DNA from: Corynebacterium heidelbergense
Lineage (GTDB): Bacteria > Actinomycetota > Actinomycetes > Mycobacteriales > Mycobacteriaceae
DNA length: 16,908 bases
Assembly: GCF_028609845.1 (NCBI RefSeq)
Contig: NZ_CP063192.1
Coordinates: 1-16,908, forward strand
Reading direction: 5' to 3'
Shown: positions 1 to 7,411 of the stretch, piece by piece
How the letters are laid out: the number at the start of each line of letters is the position of its first letter
Numbering within the stretch: position 1 is the stretch's first letter
Notes under the pieces: generated by a model
What the model was told of the DNA's origin: nothing
Database searches by the model: none
Seen by the model: the letters and a program-made list of their open reading frames with translations, nothing else
Position numbers and translations under genes: made by a program

Positions 1-38
1 TGGGTCATCAGGGACTCGAACCCCGAACCCGCTGGTTT
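1..38 (-). other. Attachment-site core: 3' end of a tRNA gene (partial)
   Basis: Read on the minus strand, this is the 3' part of a tRNA: an anticodon-stem 3' strand (31-35), a 5-nt variable loop (26-30), a complete T arm with loop TTCGAGT (9-25), the 3' acceptor strand ATGACCC (2-8) and discriminator A at base 1. The expected partner strand GGGTCAT is like tRNA-Lys acceptors, but the anticodon is missing, so the isotype is uncertain. Upstream of the anticodon stem the sequence no longer fits a tRNA (no T33), so only the 3' part is present. A tRNA 3' end next to an integrase gene is the usual sign of a phage attachment site. Because the tRNA 5' side faces the phage interior, this is the remnant end; the intact tRNA should lie beyond the right end of the window. 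Confidence 0.8.
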
Positions 39-90
39 GACGTCTCCCCTCTACGTCCCGTGGCGTGACCTGCGTAAGTAGCTTTACTGC

Positions 91-873
91 ATGGATGACG
101 TTTCAGAGTGGACAGAGTACCTTACGGCGGCGGGATTGAGCCCGGGCACGATCGCGTTACGGGTTTCACACGTGCGGCGGTGTATCCGAGCGGTAGGTAA
201 ACCCGTCGAACAGATGAACGAAAGCGACCTCGTAGCCTGGCTAGCTAGCCAGCCGTGGGCCCCGGCCACGCGCCGTAGCGTGCGGGCTAGCCTGCGCACC
301 TACTGGGCATGGCGCGCGCGGACAGGCCGCGGTGTGAACGCTGCGGCTGAACTCCCCCGGGCAGCGGTACCCCGGGCGGTGCCGCGCCCGGCGGCGGATA
401 CTGTCATCCTGTCGGCTCTTCGGCGCGCCGAGCCCCGGGTGCAAACGATGATTGAACTCATGGCCTACGGGGGATTGCGGCGGTGCGAGGTGGCCACGGT
501 GCGCGGTGAGGATATCGCCGGGCACTGGCTCCGGGTGACTGGTAAGGGCGGGCACGTCCGCGCGGTGCCCCTACCACCACACCTCGCAGCCCGGATAGCG
601 GCCAACCCGGGGTGGTTGTTCCCTGGCCAGATCGACGGGCACCTATCCGCGCGGCGGGTGGGGGAGTTGGTCGGCGAGGTACTTCCCCCGGGGGTCACGG
701 CCCACCAACTGCGGCACCGCTATGCCACCACCGTGTACGCGGCGAGTCACGATATCCGCGCGGTGCAGCGCCTCCTTGGCCACGCCAAGTTGGACACCAC
801 GATGATCTACACGGCGGTGGATGATCAGGTGGCCAGCTCGGCGGCGGCGGGCGCGTGGCGGCTGTCTAGCTAG
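91..873 (+). CDS. int: Tyrosine-family phage integrase (compact)
   Basis: This protein of 260 aa catalyses site-specific integration and excision by a tyrosine phosphodiester mechanism. A SAM-like core-binding domain covers about residues 1-90 and the catalytic domain about 105-250. The full catalytic set is visible: R130 (GGLRRCE), K152 (TGKGGH), H205 and R208 (HQLRH), H231 (LLGH) and nucleophile Y240 (IYT). The length resembles Xer recombinases more than large phage integrases; no separate N-terminal arm-binding domain is seen, which fits a genome under size pressure. It starts 53 bases inside the tRNA remnant and reads into the prophage. No good Shine-Dalgarno sequence precedes the ATG. 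Its 3' end overlaps the convergent fibre gene by 8 bp, leaving no room for a terminator between them. Confidence 0.95.
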   Translation: MDDVSEWTEYLTAAGLSPGTIALRVSHVRRCIRAVGKPVEQMNESDLVAWLASQPWAPATRRSVRASLRTYWAWRARTGRGVNAAAELPRAAVPRAVPRPAADTVILSALRRAEPRVQTMIELMAYGGLRRCEVATVRGEDIAGHWLRVTGKGGHVRAVPLPPHLAARIAANPGWLFPGQIDGHLSARRVGELVGEVLPPGVTAHQLRHRYATTVYAASHDIRAVQRLLGHAKLDTTMIYTAVDDQVASSAAAGAWRLSS

Positions 874-1999
874 ATCCCATGTACCGGATGGAGATCTTCG
901 ATCGGGCGTTGCCGAACCCGGCGGGGATAATCGTGGTGTCCTCGGCATACCAGTAGGCCCACCGGATGAGATCACCGGCGGCCAGCTTCACGTCCGTGGA
1001 CAGCTGCATAGTGGGTCCCTCGAGCGACGGGGTAGCGGTCCGGCTGGCAATGCTGTTGCGGGTAACATCCGTGCCGTTGAGCAGCACCTTCATAGCGCCA
1101 CCGGCGCGGGCGTTATCGCCCTGGTGCATGAGCTGGTACAGGATCAGGTACCGGCCAGCGACGGGGGCTCGGTAGTACGTTTGGCCGGGCGTGCCCGATC
1201 GGGTGAACGCGCCGTCGGTATCGACCAACGCCGTCCACTGGTTGTTGCACACCTGGTCAGACCAGCGCGGTACCCATAGGTTCGAGCCGAGGGCTATCTC
1301 GGCATACGGGGCGCGGGTACGGGTAGCGCCGCCGAACAGTTCCGCTCGGAGTGGTCCGAGGTCCACCGCCGGGCCGGTTGGGCCTACCGGCCCGGTGTTG
1401 CCGGCGTCGCCTTTGGGCCCCTGTGGACCAGTAGCACCGGTATCGCCCTTCGGCCCCTGCACGCCCGGGTCACCCTTCGGCCCCCGCGGTCCGGTCGCGC
1501 CGGTATCGCCCTTCGGTCCCTGGGGTCCGGTCGCGCCGGTATCCCCCTTGGGTCCCTGGGGGCCTTGAATGTTTCCCACGTCGTTCCACGTGGTGCCATT
1601 CGATACGTGCATGTGGCCGGTGTCGGTGGCTATGTAAGCAGTGCCGGGTGTTTGTGGCCCGGTGGGCAGGTTTGCGGCGCTGGGCACGCTACCTTTGATT
1701 GTCACGCCGGTACCATCCTTGCCTGCTGGCCCGGTCGCGCCGGTGTCGCCCTTCGGTCCCTGCGGTCCGGTTGCGCCGGTATCGCCCTTCGGTCCCTGCG
1801 GTCCGGTTGCGCCGGTATCGCCCTTTGGTCCCTGCGGGCCTGATGGTCCGGCGGGGCCCTGCGGGCCCGTTGCGCCGTCGGCGGCCCACGTCTGCCTGTC
1901 TATGGCTTCGGCTAGCGCCTGTATTTGGCGTGCGCCCTGCCAAATGGGTTCCCCGTCGGTGGGGTAGGGCAGGCGGAAGCGGGGGGTGTATCCGGTCAT
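866..1999 (-). CDS. Collagen-like tail fibre / receptor-binding minor tail protein
   Basis: The product is 377 aa and most likely the host-contacting fibre, given its place as last gene of the tail module. Residues 1-40 are non-repetitive and probably anchor it to the tail tip. Two Gly-X-Y collagen blocks follow (about 42-98 and 146-210), built from the unit GPQGPKGDTGAT. They are separated by a small globular insert (99-145; contains TGHMHVSNG). Residues 215-377 are beta-rich (ending SKISIRYMG) and resemble C1q/TNF-like jelly-roll heads that cap collagen trimers; that fold is an inference. A trimeric rod with a globular head is expected. The ATG overlaps the hub stop codon in an ATGA, so the two are translationally coupled. 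Collagen tracts recombine easily, so copy number may vary between relatives. Confidence 0.88.
   Translation of the reverse strand: MTGYTPRFRLPYPTDGEPIWQGARQIQALAEAIDRQTWAADGATGPQGPAGPSGPQGPKGDTGATGPQGPKGDTGATGPQGPKGDTGATGPAGKDGTGVTIKGSVPSAANLPTGPQTPGTAYIATDTGHMHVSNGTTWNDVGNIQGPQGPKGDTGATGPQGPKGDTGATGPRGPKGDPGVQGPKGDTGATGPQGPKGDAGNTGPVGPTGPAVDLGPLRAELFGGATRTRAPYAEIALGSNLWVPRWSDQVCNNQWTALVDTDGAFTRSGTPGQTYYRAPVAGRYLILYQLMHQGDNARAGGAMKVLLNGTDVTRNSIASRTATPSLEGPTMQLSTDVKLAAGDLIRWAYWYAEDTTIIPAGFGNARSKISIRYMGSS
1425..1559 (-). repeat. Second block of 36-bp collagen repeats
   Basis: Units at 1425-1460, 1488-1523 and 1524-1559 match the first block closely. A 27-bp shortened unit (1461-1487) sits between the first and second. 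All lengths are multiples of 9, so the Gly-X-Y phase is preserved. Confidence 0.85.
1728..1835 (-). repeat. Three tandem 36-bp repeats encoding collagen units
   Basis: Three near-identical 36-bp units lie at 1728-1763, 1764-1799 and 1800-1835, each encoding twelve residues of Gly-X-Y repeat. They lie inside the fibre gene. Confidence 0.9.
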
Positions 2000-3507
2000 G
2001 TCAAAACGTCCTTGATTTCGCGAGTAGTGTTGTCGAGGTACTTCAGATCGGCCCAGGTCATCGACTCGTCGAACCGGTATTCACGGGTAGCCGAGCCCGG
2101 CGAACCCCACCGAACATCCCGGTCCGGCGTCGGCTGGCCGGTGGTGATGGGCGCGGGCGGGGACATGCCGATCAGCCGGGCCCACCATGGCTGGGTGGCC
2201 GTGGTGGTGGTCCACTTCATCTGTCGCAGATTGATCCACACCATGGGCGTGACTTGCGACCGGTCGTGCATCCACTGCACGTGGAGGTGGATCGTCCACC
2301 CGTCGGTGGCGCGGTAGGTCACGGTGCCGCCGAGGGGGGAGACCAGCGGAGGCCAGTCGGCGGCTTCCTGCATGAGCCAGGCGTGGGCTAGATCGCCGTT
2401 GACGAATGCGGGGCGGGTATCTTCCCAGCACCGTAGCCACCACCGGGCTAGGCGCTCGGTGGCGAAGGTCTTGCCCGGGCTGTGGTGGAGCTCTGGGTGT
2501 TTTGGGCGGCGGCCCTCGGCGCGGGCGCGGTCCCATGCGCTTTGTAGCTGGAGCTCAATTGCCCAGTCGGTGGTCATCCACGTGTCGTTGGCCAGCATGC
2601 GGCGCGGTTGATTGAGCGCTACGGCGTCCTTGTACGCCACGCGCGCGGACCAGTTGTCGCCGCCGTCGTACCACGTGGATTCCACGCGGTTGATATCGGT
2701 GTCCGCGCTGGCCTCGATCTCGATGCCATCGGGCACGCCGAGGCGGCATGCGGATAGTGCTACGCCGGGGCGGCTTACCCCGTCGATGACGGTATCGCTC
2801 GCGGCGATCATCACCGCGCCGCGCGCGTCGTCGAAGCTGGCTAGATACGTGGTGAAGTCGCCATCGTGCCGCTCGCACTGGCGCACGGCGTTCGCTTCCG
2901 GGTCATAGGTCCAGGCGTCCCCACTCATGGATTCGTAGAAAGCGCCGAGCACCTCTAGTGCCGAGTCCTTGCCGACCTCTACCGGTTTCGTCTGGGCGGG
3001 GGCGTAGCCGCTCTGGTAGTCGATGTCGGCGATTTTCAGCCCGCCGTACTCGGCTAGTCCGAGTAGCCACTGCTTGCGCTGGTCCATGGTCTCCCCGGGC
3101 TGGAGCACGCCGGGTAGCGGGTAGACGCTGCCAAGCGCGGTGGTGGGGTCCGCGGCGGTGAGTGTCACTTCCCATACGTCGGTGTTCTTCCAGTCTCGGT
3201 GCCGAGTACGGCGGGCATGCGCGTGCGCGATAACGCCCCGGAACATGGTTACCGTGCCGCTGGGCGCGGCCCACTTCACGTAGACGTGAACGCCGAGGGC
3301 CTGGCTGTCGCGGATACGCCGCGCCCATGCACCGGTGGAGTCCCACAAGCGGACTGTGGCGCGGGCGGGTTCGGCCTTCTCGTAGTACCCGTCGCGGCCC
3401 CACTTAATCTCTAGTCCGTCCATGACTACGGGGGTCATGCCGATATCGAGGAAACCGCAGGGCACGCGCGTGCCGTCGATCTCTACCCATGGCTTAACGG
3501 TAATCAT
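1996..3507 (-). CDS. Tail tip / baseplate hub minor tail protein
   Basis: This 503-aa protein lies directly after the tape measure and before the fibre, where siphophages encode the distal tail and tail-hub proteins. It begins with beta-rich sequence (PWVEIDGTRVPCG, then a charged RDGYYEKAEPARATVRLWD stretch), as in hub proteins that form a ring at the tail end, and ends in charged helices (TREIKDVLT). No peptidase or glycosidase motif was recognised. ATGA overlaps join it to the genes on both sides. It is the only protein between tape measure and fibre, so it may do the work of both distal tail and hub proteins; that is an inference from gene count. Confidence 0.72.
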   Translation of the reverse strand: MITVKPWVEIDGTRVPCGFLDIGMTPVVMDGLEIKWGRDGYYEKAEPARATVRLWDSTGAWARRIRDSQALGVHVYVKWAAPSGTVTMFRGVIAHAHARRTRHRDWKNTDVWEVTLTAADPTTALGSVYPLPGVLQPGETMDQRKQWLLGLAEYGGLKIADIDYQSGYAPAQTKPVEVGKDSALEVLGAFYESMSGDAWTYDPEANAVRQCERHDGDFTTYLASFDDARGAVMIAASDTVIDGVSRPGVALSACRLGVPDGIEIEASADTDINRVESTWYDGGDNWSARVAYKDAVALNQPRRMLANDTWMTTDWAIELQLQSAWDRARAEGRRPKHPELHHSPGKTFATERLARWWLRCWEDTRPAFVNGDLAHAWLMQEAADWPPLVSPLGGTVTYRATDGWTIHLHVQWMHDRSQVTPMVWINLRQMKWTTTTATQPWWARLIGMSPPAPITTGQPTPDRDVRWGSPGSATREYRFDESMTWADLKYLDNTTREIKDVLT

Positions 3508-5438
3508 CGGACCACCGCTAGCGACTGGCCAGTGATACGGGCCTTATCCCGTAGGGCCCGCTCAATGAGCTCGGCGAGCTCTGCGGTGGTGCCCACCATC
3601 GCCCCGGATACGTTCACGGTCACGTTGACTGTTGGTGTGCCGGGCGGGGTAGCGGGCGCGGTGGCCACGCGAAGGAACCCGGCGGGGTCTCCGCTGGCGA
3701 ACTGGCCGTAGGCCGATGGGTACATGCTGGCTACCGGGTCCGCGCCGAACATGGACGATAGCCAGCTCGGTGGGGAAGGCCAGCGGATTGAGGCTAGCTT
3801 GCCGATCAGGTTCGCCACCCACCCAACCACGTCAGCGATGGCACCGGCTACACGCGAGAACACGCCTGTCACGCTGGATAGCTTCCCGTGAAGTCCCACA
3901 AGGTGCCCGGCCAGATTGAGGAACTTTCCACCTAGGCTTCCCACCCATTCCATGAGTTTGACGAGCCCCCCGCCGAGCCTGCCCACCGCGCCGAAGAGGG
4001 TCCCGAATCCGAGCCCTAGGGACACGGCTAGCTCAATGACAGGTGCCAGCATGCGCGCTAAGAATCCCAGGATACTGGCGAGCACGTTGATGACCGGGAC
4101 AAGAATTGCGCCGATCAGATTAATCAGTGGTGTGAGTCCTTGGATAAAGCTTGCTGCGCCTTGCGCTACGGCCACGAATGCGGGCATGAGCGCGATGATG
4201 ACATTCACTAAGGCTGGCAATAGACCGGCTGCCAATTGCACGATAGGCGGAATTATTCCCACGAATGCCTGTACCAATTGGCCGATTGCGGGAATGAGTG
4301 GCTGCATTCCAACAGACAGTTGGGTGAATGCGTTGGCGATGACGGGGAGCACTGGTTGTAGTGCCTGGAAAGCGGAGGTGATACCGCTGGCCAGAACGCC
4401 TGCTAGTTGTGTGAGTAGAGGCGCTATGGCGGATAGCGCGGCTGCCAGCACTTGCCCAAACAGCGCGGCGATCTGGGCGATGGGGCCTACCAGTGGTGCG
4501 ACCGCGCTAATCAGGGAAGCGAACGCCTCGGCAATGGGGCCGACAGCGGGCGCTAGCGCGGTGAATGCGGCGCCGAGGGCGGAACCAACTACGCCTGCCA
4601 CCTGCGTAAGTGGGCCCACTAGGGCGGCGGCGGCCTGGCCTAGTGCCTGTAGAGCGACCTGTAGGCCGGGGCCGATAGCCGCGCCCATCTGAATGAACGC
4701 AGTCATCAACGTGCCAGCGATGGGGGCTAGTGCTCCGAGTATCCCCGCAAAAGATTGGAACAGGCTGCCGAGGGTGCCGAGTTGGGCGGCGCTGCTTAGC
4801 GCCTGGCCGATCTGGCCGACGATTCCGCCGAGCGCTGCTCCGATCGCCCCGGCGGCGGGCGCGATCGCCGGGCCTATCGCTGCGAATCCCGTGATGAGCT
4901 GCGCTATCCCGGGGACCATGGCGGTGACCATCGTCCCGGCCGCGTCCATTATTGCGGTCAGTCCGCCCATGATTGCGGGGTTATTGATCTGCGTGGCCAG
5001 GGCACTAAACGCGTTGCCCACGGTCGTGGATAGCTGCGTGAACGCGGGCGTTAAGCCCACCATCATCTGGTTGAGCGCCTCGAATCCCGGGCGCATGCTG
5101 CTTTCCAGTGCTCCGCTGGCCGCTGTCTTCAGGCCGTTGAAGCCCTCGGCGGCGGCACCGGCGGCGGCCTTGACCCCATCCATGCCGAGAATGAGGGGGG
5201 TTAGCGCGGCCCCGGCTAGGGCACCCACCCCGATCATGCCCACTCCCAAGTTGCCGATCGCACCGCCGATCGCGGCCACGGCGGCGGTCGCTGCGCTTCC
5301 CATGGTCGTGAACTTGCCGAGCGCCGGGCCCAGTTTGCTTAAGCCCCCGGTGAACTTTTCGACGTTCCGGGCAGCTTTACGAAACCCTTTATCGTCGGCG
5401 TCGCTGACAATCGAGATTGCAAGAAACTTCTTAGCCAT
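3504..5438 (-). CDS. Tape measure protein
   Basis: This is the longest gene in the window (644 aa). The product is rich in Ala, Gly, Leu and Ile with long hydrophobic helical stretches and repeated patterns (for example ALAPIAGTL, AIAPLLTQLAGVLASG), typical of the protein that spans the tail tube, sets its length and aids DNA ejection. The C-terminus holds a conserved-looking block (VNVTVNVSGAMVGTTAELAE). Its start is well supported by GGAGGAA eight bases before the ATG and lies inside the 3' end of the chaperone frameshift extension. Using the usual relation of about 0.15 nm per residue, the tail would be roughly 95-100 nm; this is an inference. Confidence 0.92.
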   Translation of the reverse strand: MAKKFLAISIVSDADDKGFRKAARNVEKFTGGLSKLGPALGKFTTMGSAATAAVAAIGGAIGNLGVGMIGVGALAGAALTPLILGMDGVKAAAGAAAEGFNGLKTAASGALESSMRPGFEALNQMMVGLTPAFTQLSTTVGNAFSALATQINNPAIMGGLTAIMDAAGTMVTAMVPGIAQLITGFAAIGPAIAPAAGAIGAALGGIVGQIGQALSSAAQLGTLGSLFQSFAGILGALAPIAGTLMTAFIQMGAAIGPGLQVALQALGQAAAALVGPLTQVAGVVGSALGAAFTALAPAVGPIAEAFASLISAVAPLVGPIAQIAALFGQVLAAALSAIAPLLTQLAGVLASGITSAFQALQPVLPVIANAFTQLSVGMQPLIPAIGQLVQAFVGIIPPIVQLAAGLLPALVNVIIALMPAFVAVAQGAASFIQGLTPLINLIGAILVPVINVLASILGFLARMLAPVIELAVSLGLGFGTLFGAVGRLGGGLVKLMEWVGSLGGKFLNLAGHLVGLHGKLSSVTGVFSRVAGAIADVVGWVANLIGKLASIRWPSPPSWLSSMFGADPVASMYPSAYGQFASGDPAGFLRVATAPATPPGTPTVNVTVNVSGAMVGTTAELAELIERALRDKARITGQSLAVVR

Positions 5439-5834
5439 TGTTCTGTTCCTCCAGAATTGTCAGCATTGTCACAATCATTTCATCTGGCTCTTGCATGAGT
5501 TGCGCTGGGGCGATTCCAGTAGCGACAGCCAGCGCCGCATACAGGCGGCGCGGATCGTCTACATCGTAGGGGGGAGCTCATCACCGAAGTCGGCCATTAC
5601 CCCGGCGCACTCTGTCACGAACTCGTCGAATCCTTTGTTTGGGTCGTAGACACCTGTCCGAGTCATCGCGGCGTAAGCCATAAACGACTGTGCCGTGATC
5701 GGATTATCTTGGAGACCTCCCCACTTATGTCTCTTTGCTACCTCTTCGTAGCGAATCATGTCGGCCAAGATGATGCGCACGTCTTTGTGCTCGGTGCCGT
5801 CCATCATTTCGATATCGGCGGTGATCTTTTGCAT
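5431..5834 (-). CDS. Tail assembly chaperone, -1 frameshift product (GT-type)
   Basis: Shifting to the -1 frame at the CCCCCCT slippery site gives a 134-aa fusion: the first 89 residues of the short chaperone plus 45 new residues beginning YDVDDPRRLYAALAVATG and ending EEQNNG before a TAA at 5431-5433. The extension runs to the first bases of the tape measure gene, as in lambda gpG/gpGT and most siphophages, where the long form brings tape measure and tail tube subunits together. The extension has good amino-acid composition and no internal stop, although no start codon and Shine-Dalgarno pair of its own is evident. Confidence 0.85.
5559..5834 (-). CDS. Tail assembly chaperone, short form (G-type)
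   Basis: This 91-aa acidic protein starts at an ATG preceded by AAAGGAG and reads MQKITADIEMMDGTEHKD. It occupies the usual place before the tape measure gene. Such proteins coat the tape measure during tail assembly and are absent from virions. Zero-frame translation ends at TAG (5559-5561), just after the slippery run. Identification rests on position, size and the frameshift architecture. Confidence 0.85.
   Translation of the reverse strand: MQKITADIEMMDGTEHKDVRIILADMIRYEEVAKRHKWGGLQDNPITAQSFMAYAAMTRTGVYDPNKGFDEFVTECAGVMADFGDELPPTM
5568..5574 (-). promoter_or_regulatory. Programmed -1 frameshift slippery site
   Basis: The minus strand reads GAG CTC CCC CCT ACG ATG TAG in frame 0. The heptamer C-CCC-CCT fits the X-XXY-YYZ rule, allowing both tRNAs to re-pair after a -1 slip, two codons before the zero-frame stop. 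It would set the ratio of short and long tail chaperones. Confidence 0.85.
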
Positions 5835-5836
5835 TG

Positions 5837-6274
5837 CTATGCTCCTTTAACTGAATCGATAATCGCGTCCACGTGGCGTTCGTACTCCTTGAGCCACGCG
5901 GGTTCGGTTGCTTTCGCGGCGGTGGACATCCACGGGTTCGGGCGAATGCCGCTGCCCTGTACGCCCTTCGTGCGCGGCCAGCCCCAGTGGACCGGGGCGG
6001 CGTAGGGCACGCGGGAAGCATTGCCCGCGCGGATTTGGCCCGATCGCTGGCTAGCGAACGATCGCACGGTTGCCTTGAGGCGGCCCCCGGTGCGGGGGCG
6101 GCCCCGGCCCGCTTTCTTGTACGGTCCACCCACGGGCGTAGCGGCCACGGCGGCGGATTTCGCGATCTCGGCGGCGGCCTTGTTTGCTGCCTTGAGCCGC
6201 TTCAGGTCCACCCCGGCCTTGCGTAGCGTGCGGCGTAGCCGCTTGCCGCCGCGTACCCGTAGCGTGGCGCTCAT
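5837..6274 (-). CDS. HK97 gp10-like head-tail / tail completion protein
   Basis: The 145-aa protein has a basic helical N-terminus (RGGKRLRRTLRKAG), then a core with TPVGGPYKK, GRLKATVRSF and VPYAAPVHWGWP, and a GIRPNPWMSTAA segment. This pattern (P-x-x-T/G-G-x-L-+-x-S/T, then Y-A-x-x-V/H-x-G, then P-F/W) is typical of the HK97 gp10 family, thought to act at the head-tail joint or in tail completion. Its ATG directly follows the stop of the major tail gene (TAAATG). Members normally sit before the tail terminator and tube genes; here it comes after the tube gene. Confidence 0.7.
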   Translation of the reverse strand: MSATLRVRGGKRLRRTLRKAGVDLKRLKAANKAAAEIAKSAAVAATPVGGPYKKAGRGRPRTGGRLKATVRSFASQRSGQIRAGNASRVPYAAPVHWGWPRTKGVQGSGIRPNPWMSTAAKATEPAWLKEYERHVDAIIDSVKGA

Positions 6275-6760
6275 TTACCCGGTGGCCCCCGGGCTAGCGG
6301 CCACGGTCGCGGCGGTAGCGTTCGGGTTGAAGTTCGGGGCCCCGGCGAGCTGCCATTCGGCTTCGGAGGTGTTCTTCTGGCGTACCTTGCCGCCGATCTG
6401 TACGGGGTCGATGATCACGCGGCCGGTCACGGCGGCGGTGCCAGCGGAATCGGGCACGAACTTGAACGGCATTTCCTTACCGGCGTGCTTCCAGGTGAAG
6501 TCGATGACACCATCGGCTTCGAGGTCCTGGAACGCGGTGACGTTCATCGTCCAGGTGTAGGTGCGTTCACCGGCCACGGTATCGCCACACAAGGTGTATT
6601 CGGGATCTTCCGAGTCACCTTCGGCGCCGATCGTGATTTCGGTGACCTGGCACGATAGATCGAGCTGCGTGCCTACGCTGCCGAGCACAAGGGTGCCGGG
6701 GCCGAGCACGGTCTTCTTCCGCTTCGGGGATTCGCTGGGCAGTGGGTTTGGTGCGGTCAT
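6275..6760 (-). CDS. Major tail protein (tail tube)
   Basis: The product of 161 aa is mostly beta strand (TVLGPGTLVLG, TYTWTMNVTAFQD, TGRVIIDPVQIGGKV), as in siphophage tail tube proteins that stack as hexameric rings. The segment CGDTVAGERTYTWTMNVTA, followed by a strand with KHAGKEMPFKFVPD, is typical of actinophage tube proteins. The ATG has a GGAGGA ribosome site. It sits between the terminator-like gene and the chaperones as expected. Confidence 0.8.
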   Translation of the reverse strand: MTAPNPLPSESPKRKKTVLGPGTLVLGSVGTQLDLSCQVTEITIGAEGDSEDPEYTLCGDTVAGERTYTWTMNVTAFQDLEADGVIDFTWKHAGKEMPFKFVPDSAGTAAVTGRVIIDPVQIGGKVRQKNTSEAEWQLAGAPNFNPNATAATVAASPGATG

Positions 6761-6763
6761 GGT

Positions 6764-7102
6764 CTAGTCCTCCAGTGGTATGGGTGTGAGTCGTAGGGCG
6801 GGGAGTGTGGGCAGCTCGGACCACGTGAACGTGGCCGGGGTAGCCCCGGCGGTCAAGTCTGAAACCTTGTCGAACAGGTCGAACAGCGATTCCATGGCGG
6901 CGGGCATGCCGTTATCGGCGGCTACCAGCATGACTTCTGCGGTGGCTACGTGGTCACCGCACATGGTGGCGTCCGGGCCGATTTCGGCCAGGCTCACCAC
7001 CGCTCCGGGCACGGTCAGATCGCGGGGGTCTAGCGTGGCTGGCACGCCCCGGTTGGTCAGGGTCTCGGCCAGATCGTGGAGTGCGTTCATGTAGTCAGCC
7101 AT
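6764..7102 (-). CDS. Tail terminator-like protein
   Basis: The 112-aa protein starting MADYMNALHDLAETL fits a tail terminator: N-terminal helix, a PGAVVSLAEIGPD strand-turn, a strand (ATAEVMLVAAD), then a long helix (AAMESLFDLFDKVSDL) and C-terminal strands. Terminators cap the tail tube and bind the head connector. The start at 7102 is chosen over a longer reading from 7285 because AGGTGGGA lies just upstream and the longer form would overlap most of the connector gene. There is a 2-bp gap to the upstream gene. Function is inferred from position and pattern. Confidence 0.6.
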   Translation of the reverse strand: MADYMNALHDLAETLTNRGVPATLDPRDLTVPGAVVSLAEIGPDATMCGDHVATAEVMLVAADNGMPAAMESLFDLFDKVSDLTAGATPATFTWSELPTLPALRLTPIPLED

Positions 7103-7104
7103 GG

Positions 7105-7407
7105 CTATCCCACCTGTGGTGTGGCCCATGCGTTGATTCGCAGTAGCCGGTCTAGGTCGGCGTCGTAGCGCGGTATGTAGGCCGCGCCGGAATCGCCGAA
7201 TGTCTCTACGCCGCCGGGGGAGTTGCGGCGGCGGTGGTAGCGGGCGGCCAGCATGACGGCCCCCTGGTGCGCCCCGGGCGGCCACTGCTCACCGTGCCAG
7301 TCGGTGACTAGCGCGTTCACGGTATCGACGCACGCGGCCAGATCGGGGTCGGCGGCGTCGATTCGTGCCCACCGTGCGACCTCGGCGGTGGTGATCATGC
7401 TGGCCAT
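7105..7407 (-). CDS. Head-tail connector (gp6-like adaptor)
   Basis: This helical protein of 100 aa (MITTAEVARWARID near the N-terminus, then AACVDTVNALVTDWHG and HQGAVMLAARYHRRRNSPGG) matches the general pattern of gp6-like adaptors that sit under the portal. It lies directly after the capsid gene, as expected. Either Met1 or Met4 could be the start; Met1 would give a 4-bp gap to the capsid gene. Confidence 0.72.
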   Translation of the reverse strand: MASMITTAEVARWARIDAADPDLAACVDTVNALVTDWHGEQWPPGAHQGAVMLAARYHRRRNSPGGVETFGDSGAAYIPRYDADLDRLLRINAWATPQVG

Positions 7408-7411
7408 GGTG

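Noticed and set aside
37..42. TTGACG as a -35 element of an integrase promoter
   Set aside because: No convincing -10 element lies 16-19 bases downstream; the sequence there is GC-rich.
1425..1835. Regular 36-bp repeats that could suggest a CRISPR array
   Set aside because: The repeats are tandem with no unique spacers and translate as Gly-X-Y collagen units in the fibre gene.
1641..1967. Pro/Gly-rich reading frame on the plus strand antisense to the collagen blocks
   Set aside because: It is the complement of the Gly-X-Y repeats; it has no ribosome site, and the minus frame explains the sequence.
3916..5649. Long Ala/Pro-rich plus-strand frames opposite the tape measure gene
   Set aside because: They mirror the biased composition of the tape measure; no domains and no independent expression signals were seen.
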